64,000 nt of DNA from Hahella chejuensis KCTC 2396 (GTDB taxonomy: Bacteria > Pseudomonadota > Gammaproteobacteria > Pseudomonadales > Oleiphilaceae): NCBI RefSeq assembly GCF_000012985.1, contig NC_007645.1, forward strand, positions 5,971,001-6,035,000, written 5' to 3'. The position numbers were made by a program, and so were the translations under genes. Shown here piece after piece: positions 19,283-31,011 of this stretch. The notes below the pieces were generated by a model. The model worked only from the letters and a program-made list of their open reading frames with translations. It had not been told where the DNA came from and did not search any database. Within the stretch, counting starts at the first letter, position 1, and each line of letters starts with the position of its first letter.

Positions 19283-19687
19283 TTAATTGGCTTGCCGCAG
19301 CGCCGCGATGATCTCACGATTAGCGGCGGGAAACGCCTCAGGATCAAGCTCATTCAGATCCAGCCAAGCCACAAACTGGCCTTCACGGCCTTGCGCTTCG
19401 CCAGAGAATCGAGATACGCGCCACACATCCAGCAATACATGTTTATCAGGATAGTGATGCTCTATTTGAATCAAAGGGTGCGTTGCGTCCTCAGATATAT
19501 CCAATTGGACGCCAACTTCCTCAAAAAGTTCACGCTGCAGCGCCGCCAAGACCGTTTCACCGGGCTCGACTTTACCTCCAGGAAACTCTAACAGCCCCCC
19601 TTGGTGCAAATGCTCGGGCCTGCGGGCCACCAACACTTTATTATGTTGGTCGAGAATCACCGCAACAGCGACATGAACAGCCTTCAT
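19283..19687 (-). CDS. mutT: 8-oxo-dGTP diphosphatase (Nudix hydrolase)
   Basis: MutT removes oxidised dGTP from the nucleotide pool and prevents AT-to-CG mutations. The ATG at 19687 gives 134 residues (E. coli 129); five upstream codons are rejected because they make an Arg-rich extension not seen in the family. The Nudix box is intact: GGKVEPGETVLAALQRELFEEVGV, residues about 37-60, shown here in its two halves GGKVEPGE and RELFEEVG. The secA-mutT neighbourhood is the E. coli arrangement with argJ inserted. Confidence 0.93.
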   Translation of the reverse strand: MKAVHVAVAVILDQHNKVLVARRPEHLHQGGLLEFPGGKVEPGETVLAALQRELFEEVGVQLDISEDATHPLIQIEHHYPDKHVLLDVWRVSRFSGEAQGREGQFVAWLDLNELDPEAFPAANREIIAALRQAN

Positions 19688-19708
19688 TCTCCGTCTCCGC
19701 AACAGCTA

Positions 19709-20929
19709 TCAAGTGCGATATTCAGCATTGATAGTGACATATTCATGGGAGAAATCGCAGGTCCAGACGGTGTCTTCCACTTCTCCGCGGCCCAGATCGA
19801 CGCGAATAGTAATTTCTTCAAGGTCCATTACCGCTTGTCCAGCCTCTTCCGTATAAGAAGCCGCCCTCGCGCCGCCCTCAACAATACATACTTCATTAAG
19901 ATAGATATTGATGCGTTCGACCTCCAGGTTCTGCAGGCCTGCACGCCCAACCGCAGCCAGAATCCGCCCCCAATTAGGGTCGCTGGCGAATAATGCCGTC
20001 TTAACCAATGGAGAGTGGGCGATGGTGTATGCGACATCAAGCGCCTCACTAAGCACAGCCGCCCCCTGAACATTGACTGCAACGAATTTGGTGGCGCCTT
20101 CCGCATCTCTCACAATAGCATGGGCGAGCTGTTGCATCAGACCATCCAGCGCTTCCTGGAACGGTCGCCACAGCTCAGCATTATCCTGAGTAAATTTGGG
20201 AGTTCCGGAGCGTCCTGTCGCCACCAGCACGCAAGCGTCATTAGTGGAAGTATCTCCATCCACGGTGATGCGGTTGAAGGACTTATTAGCCGCAGCAGTC
20301 AGCATACGCTGCAACAACTCCGGCTCGATATCCGCATCCGTCGCTACAAAGCCCAGCATTGTGGCCATATTCGGCTTGATCATCCCCGCGCCTTTACTGA
20401 CGCCACTGATATGAACAGCAACGCCATCAATATCAAGACGCATTGTGGCGCCTTTGGGACGGGTATCTGTTGTCATTATGCCTTGGGCGGCTTCAGCCCA
20501 GGCGTTGTCACTGAGATTACCCAGAGCGCTGGGCAGCCCTGCTACGATTTTATCTACCGGCAGCGGCTCGCCAATGACTCCTGTGGAAAATGGCAACACT
20601 TGCTCGGACGCCACTGCGCCAAGTTGCGCTAGCGTCTCGCAGCATCGCATGGCGTTATCCAGGCCTTGCCGACCAGTGCCCGCGTTGGCGTTACCAGTGT
20701 TGATTAACAAATAACGAGGCGCGCTCTCAGCCAAGTGACGCTTCGCCAGCATCACAGGAGCGGCGCAAAAAGCATTGCTTGTGAAAACAGCGGTGGTTTG
20801 CGCCCCTTCACATAGCTCAAACACCACTAAGTCTTTACGTCCCGGCTTTTTAATTCCTGCGGACCCAACCCCAATGCGAACGCCCGCAATAGGGTGAAAG
20901 TTGGGTAAAGGCGCGTGCCCCACAGCCAT
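19709..20929 (-). CDS. argJ: Bifunctional ornithine acetyltransferase / N-acetylglutamate synthase
   Basis: ArgJ recycles the acetyl group from N-acetylornithine to glutamate in arginine synthesis. The ATG at 20929, with GGAG inside the secA 3' end, gives 406 residues; the first 20 codons of the longer frame are discarded. The self-cleavage site is visible in KGAGMIKPNMATMLGF, where Thr is the nucleophile after processing into alpha and beta chains. Other motifs are NTGNANAGTG and SDPNWGRI. It starts 5 bases after the secA stop and is followed by mutT. Confidence 0.95.
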   Translation of the reverse strand: MAVGHAPLPNFHPIAGVRIGVGSAGIKKPGRKDLVVFELCEGAQTTAVFTSNAFCAAPVMLAKRHLAESAPRYLLINTGNANAGTGRQGLDNAMRCCETLAQLGAVASEQVLPFSTGVIGEPLPVDKIVAGLPSALGNLSDNAWAEAAQGIMTTDTRPKGATMRLDIDGVAVHISGVSKGAGMIKPNMATMLGFVATDADIEPELLQRMLTAAANKSFNRITVDGDTSTNDACVLVATGRSGTPKFTQDNAELWRPFQEALDGLMQQLAHAIVRDAEGATKFVAVNVQGAAVLSEALDVAYTIAHSPLVKTALFASDPNWGRILAAVGRAGLQNLEVERINIYLNEVCIVEGGARAASYTEEAGQAVMDLEEITIRVDLGRGEVEDTVWTCDFSHEYVTINAEYRT

Positions 20930-20934
20930 CTCAA

Positions 20935-23661
20935 TTACTCCAGGCGACCATGACACTGTTTGTACTTCTTGCCGGAACCACAAGGGCAAGGTTCATTACG
21001 ACCCACTTTCTTGTGGTCGCGGACATAAGGCGCATCAGAGCCCTCAGCTTGCTCTTCCGCATCAGAATCTTCTTCAGTCGCTTCGGGGTGAGTCGCCTGG
21101 GCGCGTTGCATTTGCTGCGCGAGCGCTTCGCGACGACGACGCTCCAACTCTTCCATTTCTTCCTGTTTTTGAACTCTTACATGACAAATAACTCGGACCA
21201 CATCATGCTTGATGGTATCCAGCATGTTCTGGAACAGTTCAAACGCTTCACGCTTATATTCCTGTTTGGGGTTTTTCTGCGCGTAACCACGCAAGTGAAT
21301 CCCCATGCGCAGCAGGTCCATATTGGAAAGGTGCTCTTTCCACAAGGTATCCAGGACTTGTAAGAACACCTGTTTCTCAAAGTTGCGCATAACGGATGCG
21401 CCAACCACTTCTTCTTTCTCGCGGTAAGAATCGACTACCGCCTGTAGAATTTTCTCGCGCAAGGTCTCTTCATGCAGACGCTTGTCCTCGTCCAGCCATT
21501 GCTGCACAGGCAAATCAACGCCGAAATCCGACTCCAGTTGCTTTTCCAGCCCCGGAACATTCCACTGTTCGGCAATACTTTGCGGCGGGATAAACTGGCT
21601 GACTGTAGCGCTGACCACATCGCCCCGGATTGCGTCGATCATTTCCGAGATATCATCGGTCGCCATGATTTCATTACGTTGTTCGTAAACCACATGACGC
21701 TGATCGTTAGCCACGTCGTCATATTCAAGCAGCGATTTACGAATATCGAAGTTGCGGCCTTCCACTTTACGCTGAGCTTTTTCAATCGCGTTGCTCACCA
21801 TGCGGTGCTCAATCGCCTCGCCCTTCTGCATTCCCAATGCCTGCATAATATTTTTCACCCGGTCAGAGGCGAAAATACGCATCAGGTTATCTTCCAAAGA
21901 CAAGTAAAAACGAGTTGAACCAGGATCGCCTTGACGCCCCGAACGACCTCGTAGCTGGTTATCAATACGGCGAGACTCATGGCGCTCAGAACCAACGACA
22001 TGCAGACCACCTGCAGCGATTACCTGATCATGTCGCTTCTGCCAATCAGCTTTGATTTTAGCGATTTGTTCTGGTGTTGGATCTTCCAACTCAGCGACGT
22101 CGGCCTCCCAGTTTCCGCCCAAGACTATGTCCGTCCCGCGACCCGCCATGTTAGTAGCGATGGTGACTGCGCCAGGACGACCCGCTTGCGCAATAACATG
22201 CGCTTCACGCTCGTGCTGCTTGGCGTTCAACACGTTGTGAGCAATGCCCTCTTTTTTCAGCATTGCCGACAAATACTCAGACGCCTCGATAGAGGCCGTA
22301 CCAACCAGAACCGGACGGTTTTGCGTCACAGTGTCCTTGATATCATCAATAACCGCCTGGAACTTCTCATCCACGGACAGGTAAACCAAGTCATTGTAAT
22401 CGATACGCTTAATCGGCTTATTAGTTGGGATGACAATGACGTCCAAGCCATAAATCTGGCGGAACTCAAAAGCTTCCGTGTCAGCAGTACCGGTCATACC
22501 GGCGAGCTTTTCGTAAAGACGGAAGTAGTTCTGGAAGGTGGTGGAAGCAAGCGTCTGACTTTCAGCCTGGATCTTGATGCGCTCTTTCGCTTCAATCGCC
22601 TGATGCAAACCTTCGCCCCAGCGACGGCCTGGCATCGTTCTTCCTGTATGTTCGTCGACAATCACCACTTGGCCGTTCTGCACAATATAGTCAACGTCTT
22701 TACTATATAAATGGTGAGCGCGTAGCGCAGAGCTAATGTGGTGCAGCAAACCCAGGTTAGTGGCGGCGTAAAGACTGTCGCCCTCTTCCAGCAAACCATT
22801 TTTGGTTAACAGCTCCTCCACGTAGGTATGGCCTGACTCCGACAACTCCACGGAGCGACTTTTCTCATCAACAGTGAAGTGACCGTCTACAGGTTGTCCT
22901 TCCTCTGGCGGCTCTCCTTTCTTGAGCTGAGGAACCAGTTCGTTGATCTTTCTATACAGCTCAGAACTGTCTTCCGCCGGCCCACTGATAATCAAAGGCG
23001 TCCGCGCCTCGTCTATCAGGATTGAGTCAACCTCGTCGACAATCGCAAAATGCTGTCCTCGTTGCGCTTTGTCCGTCAGGCTGAACGCCATGTTGTCACG
23101 GAGGTAATCAAAACCGAATTCGTTATTGGTTCCGTAAGTAATGTCTGATGCATACGCAGCGCGCTTGGTTTCGCCGTCCTGTCCACTCACTACAACGCCA
23201 ACGCTTAATCCCAGATATTCGTACAAAGGCCTCATCCAGTCTGCATCACGACGCGCCAGATAATCGTTTACGGTGACGACGTGTACGCCTTTTCCAGACA
23301 GTGCATTCAAGTACACGGGAAGCGTCGCGACCAGCGTCTTACCTTCCCCGGTACGCATCTCCGCAATTTTGCCTTCATGCAGCACCATACCGCCGATCAA
23401 CTGAACATCGAAATGGCGCATGCCCATCACGCGCTTGCCTGCCTCGCGCGCTACCGCAAATGCTTCTGGCAACAGTTGCTCAAGCGTTTCTCCCTTTTCA
23501 AGTCGAGAGCGAAACTCCTGCGTTTTTGCTTTGAGAGCGGCTTCGTCTAATGCGCTGATTGACTCTTCCAGTTCGTTGATGCGTTTGACAACTTTGCCCA
23601 TGCGCTTAATTTCGCGGGCATTTTTGCTGCCGAAAATTTTCCTGGCGATAGATGAAAACAT
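20935..23661 (-). CDS. secA: Protein translocase ATPase SecA
   Basis: SecA drives preproteins through SecYEG with ATP. The 908 residues carry Walker [10 protein letters not shown] (about 102-110), [13 protein letters not shown] (Walker B), and the helicase-like second nucleotide domain with [10 protein letters not shown] and [10 protein letters not shown]. The C terminus ends in the zinc-binding SEC-C motif [14 protein letters not shown]. SecM, the regulator found upstream in enterics, is absent; the 317 bases upstream hold no gene. argJ and mutT follow on the same strand. Confidence 0.98.
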   Translation of the reverse strand: MFSSIARKIFGSKNAREIKRMGKVVKRINELEESISALDEAALKAKTQEFRSRLEKGETLEQLLPEAFAVAREAGKRVMGMRHFDVQLIGGMVLHEGKIAEMRTGEGKTLVATLPVYLNALSGKGVHVVTVNDYLARRDADWMRPLYEYLGLSVGVVVSGQDGETKRAAYASDITYGTNNEFGFDYLRDNMAFSLTDKAQRGQHFAIVDEVDSILIDEARTPLIISGPAEDSSELYRKINELVPQLKKGEPPEEGQPVDGHFTVDEKSRSVELSESGHTYVEELLTKNGLLEEGDSLYAATNLGLLHHISSALRAHHLYSKDVDYIVQNGQVVIVDEHTGRTMPGRRWGEGLHQAIEAKERIKIQAESQTLASTTFQNYFRLYEKLAGMTGTADTEAFEFRQIYGLDVIVIPTNKPIKRIDYNDLVYLSVDEKFQAVIDDIKDTVTQNRPVLVGTASIEASEYLSAMLKKEGIAHNVLNAKQHEREAHVIAQAGRPGAVTIATNMAGRGTDIVLGGNWEADVAELEDPTPEQIAKIKADWQKRHDQVIAAGGLHVVGSERHESRRIDNQLRGRSGRQGDPGSTRFYLSLEDNLMRIFASDRVKNIMQALGMQKGEAIEHRMVSNAIEKAQRKVEGRNFDIRKSLLEYDDVANDQRHVVYEQRNEIMATDDISEMIDAIRGDVVSATVSQFIPPQSIAEQWNVPGLEKQLESDFGVDLPVQQWLDEDKRLHEETLREKILQAVVDSYREKEEVVGASVMRNFEKQVFLQVLDTLWKEHLSNMDLLRMGIHLRGYAQKNPKQEYKREAFELFQNMLDTIKHDVVRVICHVRVQKQEEMEELERRRREALAQQMQRAQATHPEATEEDSDAEEQAEGSDAPYVRDHKKVGRNEPCPCGSGKKYKQCHGRLE

Positions 23662-23978
23662 AACTAACGAAATTACCTGTCTCTTTGAAGCGTTTATGGA
23701 GGCTCCGCTCGTGGCGGAATCGCTTACTCGTTACTTTATGGATTTGGAGCCACCTTGCCGAAGGAGATAAAAATTCAGCGGGAGCGTAATTCCAAGCTCC
23801 GCATTCTAACCTCAATTTGTTACAGCAATAAAGGGATTAGTACACACTTGTTACCCCTAGTAACAAGCAATGCGCCCAGAGTGGGAATAGAGACGCCGTT
23901 ATACGGCCAGATAAAAAGCACGGAAAAGTCAGTAATAACAAGGCCTCAACCAGAGTTCAGTTAAGACCTTTAAAAGTG
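23662..23978. other. Intergenic region upstream of secA with a perfect inverted repeat
   Basis: This 317-base gap between secA and the M23 peptidase gene has no convincing gene. It holds an 8-bp perfect inverted repeat (23847-23854 with 23860-23867, 5-base loop) which could be an operator or a terminator for the M23 gene. A shorter stem near 23703-23720 could lie in the secA leader. No secM-like arrest peptide was recognised. Confidence 0.4.
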
Positions 23979-24914
23979 TTACCGGCTTGCGCGATGAATA
24001 AATTTTGTGGGATTTGCGGAGCGCCCATCCTGAAGCACTTCGAAGTGTACGTGTGGACCTGTGGAGCGTCCCGTGCTACCCATCTTCGCCAGGACTTGGC
24101 CTTTTTGCACCACATCCCCGGTTTTAACCATAAGTTTGGCGCAGTGCGCGTAACGAGTAACAAGCCCCCCGCCATGGTTGACCTCAACCAAATTGCCGTA
24201 GCCGAAGCGCTCTTCTGAATGAGTTACAACGCCACCTGCAACCGCAACAATGTCGCTGCCTTCTTTACCTGCGAAGTCTACGCCGGAGTGCCACGCCCGC
24301 TTACCAGTGAACGGGTCTGAACGGAAACCATAATGAGAGGACAACCAACCTTTCTTGATTGGACGGCCTGCAACAAACTGCTCTCGCTGAAAGCGCTGAT
24401 TAACGAACAGTTCATCCATCACACGCAGTTGCTGCTCACGAGACTCCGCTTGCTGTTCAATAGACTCGAGCACTTGCGTTAACATGGGAACAGAGAACGA
24501 TTGCTCTAAAGCAGGCTCTTCAGGCCCCCCTAAAGCGGGTGACGATTCGAAGTCAAACTCCCCTTCATCCAGACCTGCTACGTCAGTAAGACGTTGCCCA
24601 AGCGCATCAAGCCGCAACAGTCTCGCCTGCAACTCTCCCATTCGCAGCGTCAGCGCATCAATATTTTGCTGCGCGAGTGACTTATACGTGCGGATTTCTT
24701 CTTTCTGTTGTTTCAGATTCTCCTGCCAAGTCTTAACCAGCTCAGGAGTAATGGAAGCGTCAGATGCGGCGGACTGCCGCCCCAGCCAAAACGCCCCCGC
24801 CAGCAACGCAGCCACTAGAGACAGCGCAAGGACCACCGTCAGCACAACCGCGCGCGCGCCCATAGAACGGGCGCGTGACTGACCATGTCCATCTCTCAGG
24901 AAGATAATATTCAT
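23979..24914 (-). CDS. M23-family murein endopeptidase-like protein, membrane anchored
   Basis: The 311-residue protein has a short N terminus, a membrane helix at about residues 25-48, a coiled-coil region (about 60-110), and a C-terminal LytM/M23 peptidase domain (about 190-305). Zinc ligands are present: HSGVDFAGKEG gives His and Asp, and GPHVHFEVLQDG gives the HxH motif. With all ligands kept it may cut peptide cross-links in peptidoglycan. Location beside secA, lpxC and ftsZ suggests a cell-envelope role. It is divergent from the dciA-like gene. Confidence 0.9.
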   Translation of the reverse strand: MNIIFLRDGHGQSRARSMGARAVVLTVVLALSLVAALLAGAFWLGRQSAASDASITPELVKTWQENLKQQKEEIRTYKSLAQQNIDALTLRMGELQARLLRLDALGQRLTDVAGLDEGEFDFESSPALGGPEEPALEQSFSVPMLTQVLESIEQQAESREQQLRVMDELFVNQRFQREQFVAGRPIKKGWLSSHYGFRSDPFTGKRAWHSGVDFAGKEGSDIVAVAGGVVTHSEERFGYGNLVEVNHGGGLVTRYAHCAKLMVKTGDVVQKGQVLAKMGSTGRSTGPHVHFEVLQDGRSANPTKFIHRASR

Positions 24915-25053
24915 GCTTTTCCAGGGTTTTGAGTTGCCTGAATTATATAAACGACGGAGGTTATCTAAAAATACTATACTTGTAAATTGTAACAGATGTT
25001 GTGATAGTTGATGTCTGCAAATGTAACGAACCTTTAATCTTTGGTTAACTGTT

Positions 25054-25497
25054 ATGCCTGACAGAGATAGAAAGCTGGGAGATATTCTGTCGTCTTCCTC
25101 CCCTACGCTGGAGTCTCTTTTTCACCGAGCCCTGCAGCTGGATAAGCAACAGCAGATATTCTCACAATGCCTGCCTGCTCAATTACGTGACAAGGTGACT
25201 CTATCGTCAGTTAAAGATGGCGTTATTCGCGTAACCGTCCCCGATGCCGCAACCGCAAATCAGTTGCGCATGAATCAACACACATCCCTGCCGGAACTAC
25301 GCAAACATAAAGATTTCGACTTCGCTTATCAGTTCAAGATTCGCGTGGAGCCAATGGAAGTTAAAGCAAAGGCAAAAAGGAAGGCGAAACCAATTTCGCA
25401 AAAGAACGCCGAGCTTCTCAGACAAGAAGCTCAGCTCTGTGACGATCCGGAGTTAAAGAAAGCCCTGGAGGCTCTTTCAACTCACACAGCGGACTAG
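25054..25497 (+). CDS. dciA: DUF721 / DciA-like replicative helicase loader
   Basis: The 147-residue protein matches the DUF721 family: a helix-rich N terminus (LESLFHRALQLDKQQQIF), a KH-like core with LRDKVTLSSVKDGVIRVTVPDAATANQLRM, and a Lys-rich tail (residues about 115-128) that could contact DNA. DciA loads the DnaB helicase in bacteria lacking DnaC. The assignment rests on family resemblance and on the gene's usual place between lpxC and secA in pseudomonads. It is the only plus-strand gene between xseB-ispA-dxs and the lpoA cluster, and it ends 5 bases before the convergent lpxC stop. Confidence 0.85.
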   Translation: MPDRDRKLGDILSSSSPTLESLFHRALQLDKQQQIFSQCLPAQLRDKVTLSSVKDGVIRVTVPDAATANQLRMNQHTSLPELRKHKDFDFAYQFKIRVEPMEVKAKAKRKAKPISQKNAELLRQEAQLCDDPELKKALEALSTHTAD

Positions 25498-25502
25498 AAA
25501 TC

Positions 25503-26411
25503 TCAGGCCAGCACCGGTTTCAGGTAGGAAATAGGCGCTTCCCCGGCGTCTTCAAAGGTCACAACCTCCCAAGCATCCTTTTGGGAAAGGAGTTCGCGAA
25601 GAAGTTTGTTATTTAAGCCGTGACCCGACTTGTGCCCTTTAAACTCACCGATCAGGCTGTTACCCAACAGGTATAGATCTCCGATGGCGTCCAACACCTT
25701 GTGCTTGACGAACTCGTCTTCATAACGCAAGCCGTCTTCATTGAGAATCTTGAAGTCATCGACAACAATAACGTTATCCATGCTACCGCCCAAGGCTAGA
25801 TTCATCGCACGCAATTTTTCAATATCGCGCATGAACCCGAATGTCCGCGCGCGACTTACTTCCTTAACGAAAGAAGTGCTGGAGAAGTCAATAACTGTCT
25901 CTTGTGAGCGGCCTTTGATCACGGGATGATCAAAGTCTATGCTAAAAGTCACTTTGAAGCCGTCGAACGGCACAAAGGTAGCCCGCTTATCTTCGTCAGT
26001 TACCGTCACTTCGCGCTTGATGCGAATGAATTTCTTGGGCGCGTCCTGCTCAGCAATGCCCGCCGATTGAATCAGAAATACAAACGGACCGGCGCTGCCA
26101 TCCATAATAGGCACTTCGGCTGCGCTCAACTCAACGTAGCAGTTATCGATACCAAGTCCGGCCAGAGCTGACAGCAAATGCTCAACAGTTGCTATCTTTA
26201 CTCCACTTTTTACGAGAGTCGTAGAGAGAAGGGTTTCGCCTACGTTCTCAGCACGCGCCGGGATTTCCACGATAGGATCGAGATCTGTACGGCAGAATAC
26301 AACACCCGTGTCCACCGGGGCCGGCTTCAGGGTCAGGTAGACCTTTTCCCCTGAATGCAGACCCACACCAGTGGCCCGGATGATGTTTTTAAGTGTGCGC
26401 TGTTTTATCAT
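25503..26411 (-). CDS. lpxC: UDP-3-O-acyl-N-acetylglucosamine deacetylase
   Basis: LpxC removes the acetyl group in the committed step of lipid A synthesis. It is a cytoplasmic zinc enzyme. The protein has 302 residues (E. coli 305). Zinc and catalytic residues are visible in [15 protein letters not shown] (His about 79), [15 protein letters not shown] (His and Asp) and [16 protein letters not shown] (catalytic His). The ribosome site before ATG 26411 is weak. It closes the dcw cluster, 93 bases after ftsZ. E. coli LpxC is controlled by FtsH proteolysis through its C-terminal tail; the tail here ends in KPVLA, resembling that degron. Confidence 0.97.
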   Translation of the reverse strand: MIKQRTLKNIIRATGVGLHSGEKVYLTLKPAPVDTGVVFCRTDLDPIVEIPARAENVGETLLSTTLVKSGVKIATVEHLLSALAGLGIDNCYVELSAAEVPIMDGSAGPFVFLIQSAGIAEQDAPKKFIRIKREVTVTDEDKRATFVPFDGFKVTFSIDFDHPVIKGRSQETVIDFSSTSFVKEVSRARTFGFMRDIEKLRAMNLALGGSMDNVIVVDDFKILNEDGLRYEDEFVKHKVLDAIGDLYLLGNSLIGEFKGHKSGHGLNNKLLRELLSQKDAWEVVTFEDAGEAPISYLKPVLA

Positions 26412-26504
26412 TTCAATGATTTACCAAGATCTGGATAAAATTCGGCCAAATAATACCAGAAAGGTATTAGGTGCACCAACCTAAAAGACCGAACTCATTC
26501 TCAT

Positions 26505-27668
26505 TTAATCCGCCTGACGACGCAAAAACGCAGGTATATCCAAATAGTCCACGTTTTGCTCATCCCCTACGGCCCGACGATCCACCGCCGCATTGCCCAC
26601 AACTGATGTAGCGCGTTTGCGCATTACAGTCGGGCGCTCCAGCTGATGATAATCAGTGGTGCCGTTCATAGTCCGGGAAGAGTTGTCCACCACTTTAGTG
26701 GGTCGGTCATGTACACCGCCCAAACCCGTAGCGACTACCGTCACCCGCAACTCATCCTTCATTTCCGGATCGATTACCGTTCCAACCACCACTGTCGCAG
26801 CGTCGGAAGCGAACTCTTCAATGGTGGCGCCCACTTCAGAAAACTCGCCCAAAGACAGATCCATGCCTGCAGTAATATTGACCAGAATCCCACGCGCGCC
26901 CTGCAGATTGATATCTTCAAGCAGCGGGCTGCGTACGGCTCTTTCCGCCGCTTCACGAGCGCGGTTGTCGCCGCTGGAAACGCCGGTGCCCATCATCGCC
27001 ATGCCCATTTCCGACATAACGGTGCGAACGTCCGCGAAGTCTACGTTTATCATTCCTGGACGGATAATCAAATCCGCAATTCCCTGTACAGCCCCCAAAA
27101 GCACATCGTTAGCGGCGGCGAAAGCATCCAGCAGACTGGTGTTTTTGCCCATGACGCTCAACAGCTTCTCATTGGGAATTGTGATCAAAGAATCGACGTG
27201 TTGTCCCAACTCACGCAGGCCGGCTTCCGCAACTTTCATGCGTTTGCCGCCTTCAAACGGGAACGGACGGGTCACAACCGCAACCGTCAGAATCCCCATT
27301 TCACGGGCGATTTCCGCGACTACCGGCGCGCCGCCCGTTCCAGTGCCGCCGCCCATACCGGCAGTAATGAAGACCATGTCCGCGCCTTTCAGCGTTTCCG
27401 CGATGCGCTCTCTGTCCTCCATCGCCGCCTGACGACCTACTTCTGGATTGGCTCCGGCGCCCAGCCCTTTGGTGACGCTGCCGCCGAGTTGAATGACGTG
27501 CTTGGCGTCGACATCACGCAACGCCTGAGCGTCGGTGTTCGCGCAGATAAACTCCACGCCTTCCACCGAAGAGGCGAGCATATGGCGAACTGCGTTGCCG
27601 CCGCCGCCGCCAACGCCTACAACTTTAATGACTGCATTTTGTGGTACGTTATCTACGAGCTCAAACAT
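26505..27668 (-). CDS. ftsZ: Cell division protein FtsZ
   Basis: FtsZ is the tubulin-like GTPase that forms the division ring. The 387 residues show the tubulin signature GGGTGTG (about 107-113) and the T7-loop [12 protein letters not shown] variable linker follows, and then the conserved C-terminal peptide [11 protein letters not shown], which binds FtsA and ZipA. A strong purine-rich ribosome site (AAGGAGAAGGGG) stands before the ATG. It lies 91 bases after ftsA. The long overlapping frame on the opposite strand is a codon-bias shadow. Confidence 0.98.
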   Translation of the reverse strand: MFELVDNVPQNAVIKVVGVGGGGGNAVRHMLASSVEGVEFICANTDAQALRDVDAKHVIQLGGSVTKGLGAGANPEVGRQAAMEDRERIAETLKGADMVFITAGMGGGTGTGGAPVVAEIAREMGILTVAVVTRPFPFEGGKRMKVAEAGLRELGQHVDSLITIPNEKLLSVMGKNTSLLDAFAAANDVLLGAVQGIADLIIRPGMINVDFADVRTVMSEMGMAMMGTGVSSGDNRAREAAERAVRSPLLEDINLQGARGILVNITAGMDLSLGEFSEVGATIEEFASDAATVVVGTVIDPEMKDELRVTVVATGLGGVHDRPTKVVDNSSRTMNGTTDYHQLERPTVMRKRATSVVGNAAVDRRAVGDEQNVDYLDIPAFLRRQAD

Positions 27669-27759
27669 TCCCCTTCTCCTTCTTCGTTATAGTACCTGCG
27701 ACCTGAAACTAATTTCCGCAAGTTGGTATAGACCTTTGAGTTGACTCTATTTGGGCTGA

Positions 27760-28992
27760 TTAAAAATTCCCCATAAACCAGTTCTTCAGCCGTTGGAACA
27801 GGTTTTCCGCAGGTTCTCCCCGGTGCTGGGCGCCCCGGCCGAGTTCCTGCTGTTTAAATCCATAGAGCAGTAATCCGACTGCGGTGGAGTACATAGGATT
27901 GCTAACCACATCGCTCAGGCCGGTGACCCATTGCGGCACCGCCAGCCTTACCGGCATGTGGAAAATCTCCTCCGCCAACTCCACGACCCCCTCCATACTG
28001 GAGGTTCCTCCCGTGAGCACGACCCCTGCGGCGATGAGATCTTCATATCCGCTGCGTCGCAACTCTGATTGGATCAAGGTGAACAACTCCTCATAGCGCG
28101 GCTCCACGACTTCCGCCAACGACTGCCGGCTTAAGTCCCGCGACGGGCGATCTCCCACGCCCGGCACCTTGATCGTCTCATCCGCACCTGCCAGCTGAGT
28201 CAGCGCACAGGCGTATTTGATCTTGATTTCTTCCGCATTTTGCGTCGGCGTTCGCAACGCCATCGCAATATCATTAGTGACCTGATCGCCAGCGATAGGA
28301 ATAACCGCTGTATGGCGAATAGAGCCGCCAGTGAATATTGCGATATCGGTTGTGCCGCCGCCGATATCGACGACGCACACGCCCAATTCTTTTTCATCGT
28401 CAGTCAGTACTGCGTAGCTGGAGGCAAGTTGCTCCAGGATGATTTCATCCACTTCCAGTCCGCAGCGCTTCACACACTTTTCAATGTTCTGATAAGCGTT
28501 GACCGCACACGTAACCAGATGCACTTTGGCTTCCAGGCGCACGCCAGACATCCCTACTGGCTCCTTCACACCTTCCTGATTGTCGATGACATATTCTTGC
28601 GGCACGACGTGGAGCACCCGCTGATCCGCAGGAATCGCCACTGCCTGCGCCGCATCCAAGACTCTTTCCAGATCCGCCTGCACCACTTCCCGGTCGCGCA
28701 CCGCAACGATGCCGTGGGAGTTCATACTACGAATGTGGCTACCGGCGATACCGGCATAGACGGAGTGAATGCGGCAACCGGCCATCAGCTCAGCCTCCTC
28801 CACCGCACGTTGTATGGCCTGGACCGTAGTTTCGATGTTGACGACAACGCCCCTTTTGAGTCCGCGTGACGGATGGGAACCGATGCCAACGACTTCAATC
28901 GCTCCTTCCTGATTTCTCTGCCCGACAATGGCCACCACTTTGGATGTGCCAATGTCCAGCCCCACAATCATATTCCCACTCGAACTCGCCAT
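27760..28992 (-). CDS. ftsA: Cell division protein FtsA
   Basis: FtsA is the actin-like protein that tethers FtsZ to the membrane. The ATG at 28992 gives 410 residues starting MASSSGNMIVGLDIGTSKV; the longer frame would overlap ftsQ and is rejected. Actin-fold motifs include GLDIGTSKV (phosphate 1), DIGGGTTDIAIF (phosphate 2) and VVLTGGTSSMEG (adenosine). The C terminus LFQRLKNWFMGNF is the amphipathic membrane-targeting helix. It begins 29 bases after the ftsQ stop. Confidence 0.97.
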   Translation of the reverse strand: MASSSGNMIVGLDIGTSKVVAIVGQRNQEGAIEVVGIGSHPSRGLKRGVVVNIETTVQAIQRAVEEAELMAGCRIHSVYAGIAGSHIRSMNSHGIVAVRDREVVQADLERVLDAAQAVAIPADQRVLHVVPQEYVIDNQEGVKEPVGMSGVRLEAKVHLVTCAVNAYQNIEKCVKRCGLEVDEIILEQLASSYAVLTDDEKELGVCVVDIGGGTTDIAIFTGGSIRHTAVIPIAGDQVTNDIAMALRTPTQNAEEIKIKYACALTQLAGADETIKVPGVGDRPSRDLSRQSLAEVVEPRYEELFTLIQSELRRSGYEDLIAAGVVLTGGTSSMEGVVELAEEIFHMPVRLAVPQWVTGLSDVVSNPMYSTAVGLLLYGFKQQELGRGAQHRGEPAENLFQRLKNWFMGNF

Positions 28993-29021
28993 ATATTTCG
29001 ACTCTGTCTTAAAGTTCACAT

Positions 29022-29861
29022 TCAACCTTGTTCCGGAGTAACGTCTGCTTTCCATTTCACCGCCACCCCCCGGGTGTATCGTGCGTCAACACTCGCTATT
29101 TTTTCTCGCTCCTGGTGCAGTTTCTTCTCAAACAGCACAGTAAAACGGTGTAGCCGTCCCTCAACATCCTGCTTCCCCAGGTTAAGCTCCCACCCATCCG
29201 TAAAGCTGATCAGCCATGCGCCTCTGGACTCCATGATCACACCGTTCACATCCAGTCCCACTTTGGCCAGCTCCGCCTTCCATTTCTGGAAGTTATCAAA
29301 CACCAGCCGCTCGCTGTGCGGCGGTCCAATCAGCGCTGGCAGGCCATTCACCACGACGCCGGTTTCTTTAACGAACAGCCGCCCGGCTTCGTTGATATAG
29401 CCCTGGTTGCGCCATCTGACAAAAGGCTCTTCTTCTTCCAGATCCACTTGCACAGCGTCCGGCCATAATCTGGAGATGGAAGCCCGTTTTACCCAGGGGT
29501 GGGCTTCCAGACTTTTACGCACACCTTCTAGGTCGGATGTAAAAAAACTGGCGTGGAGTAACGGCGACAGCAGCTCTTTCACCTCTCCGCGGCTCACGTA
29601 ATTCAACTCGCCGACTACCTGAACCGTGGCGACTGGACGGTCCAACCATTTGACGCCGGCGATCAGCGCACTTAACACCAATAGCCAAAAGCAGAAGATC
29701 GACACGTGCAGCAGCACCCGATTCCACGGGATAAAGGCCAGCAGTCGCACGATCGCAGCCGGCCCGGTATTCCGGTTGTCGGCGCGCTCCTTTGCGCGGG
29801 TCGCAGTTGCGCCGCGTCGGGAACCAAGCGATTTGTCGAGCTGCTTCTTCATTGGCGTCAT
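29022..29861 (-). CDS. ftsQ: Cell division protein FtsQ
   Basis: FtsQ is a bitopic divisome protein linking FtsL and FtsB to upstream factors. The 279-residue protein has a basic cytoplasmic N terminus, one membrane helix at about residues 47-68, a POTRA domain (about 75-145, starting VATVQVVGELNYVSRGEV), and a periplasmic beta domain to the C terminus. It is less conserved than its neighbours and is identified partly from its position between ddl and ftsA. The gap to ddl is 113 bases and could hold a local promoter. Confidence 0.94.
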   Translation of the reverse strand: MTPMKKQLDKSLGSRRGATATRAKERADNRNTGPAAIVRLLAFIPWNRVLLHVSIFCFWLLVLSALIAGVKWLDRPVATVQVVGELNYVSRGEVKELLSPLLHASFFTSDLEGVRKSLEAHPWVKRASISRLWPDAVQVDLEEEEPFVRWRNQGYINEAGRLFVKETGVVVNGLPALIGPPHSERLVFDNFQKWKAELAKVGLDVNGVIMESRGAWLISFTDGWELNLGKQDVEGRLHRFTVLFEKKLHQEREKIASVDARYTRGVAVKWKADVTPEQG

Positions 29862-29974
29862 TAGCTGTAGCGACTCTCAGTTACTTGCCTTGGCGTAACT
29901 ATCATTACGCACGTCCGTCCACTTCAATTTGTTCAGTCGTCCCTGACTACCATCCAGGTCGTTCGTCGCCCTGG

Positions 29975-30949
<975 letters not shown>

Positions 30950-31011
30950 TTACGCCAGTCCGCTTTGCTTCTGGCGTCATCGTTCACTCTTCTTTGTACA
31001 GGTTCTGGCTG

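Noticed and set aside
26646..27692. Long plus-strand frame (348 codons) opposite ftsZ
   Set aside because: It is antisense to an unmistakable ftsZ, His- and Arg-rich and without motifs; a shadow of codon bias.
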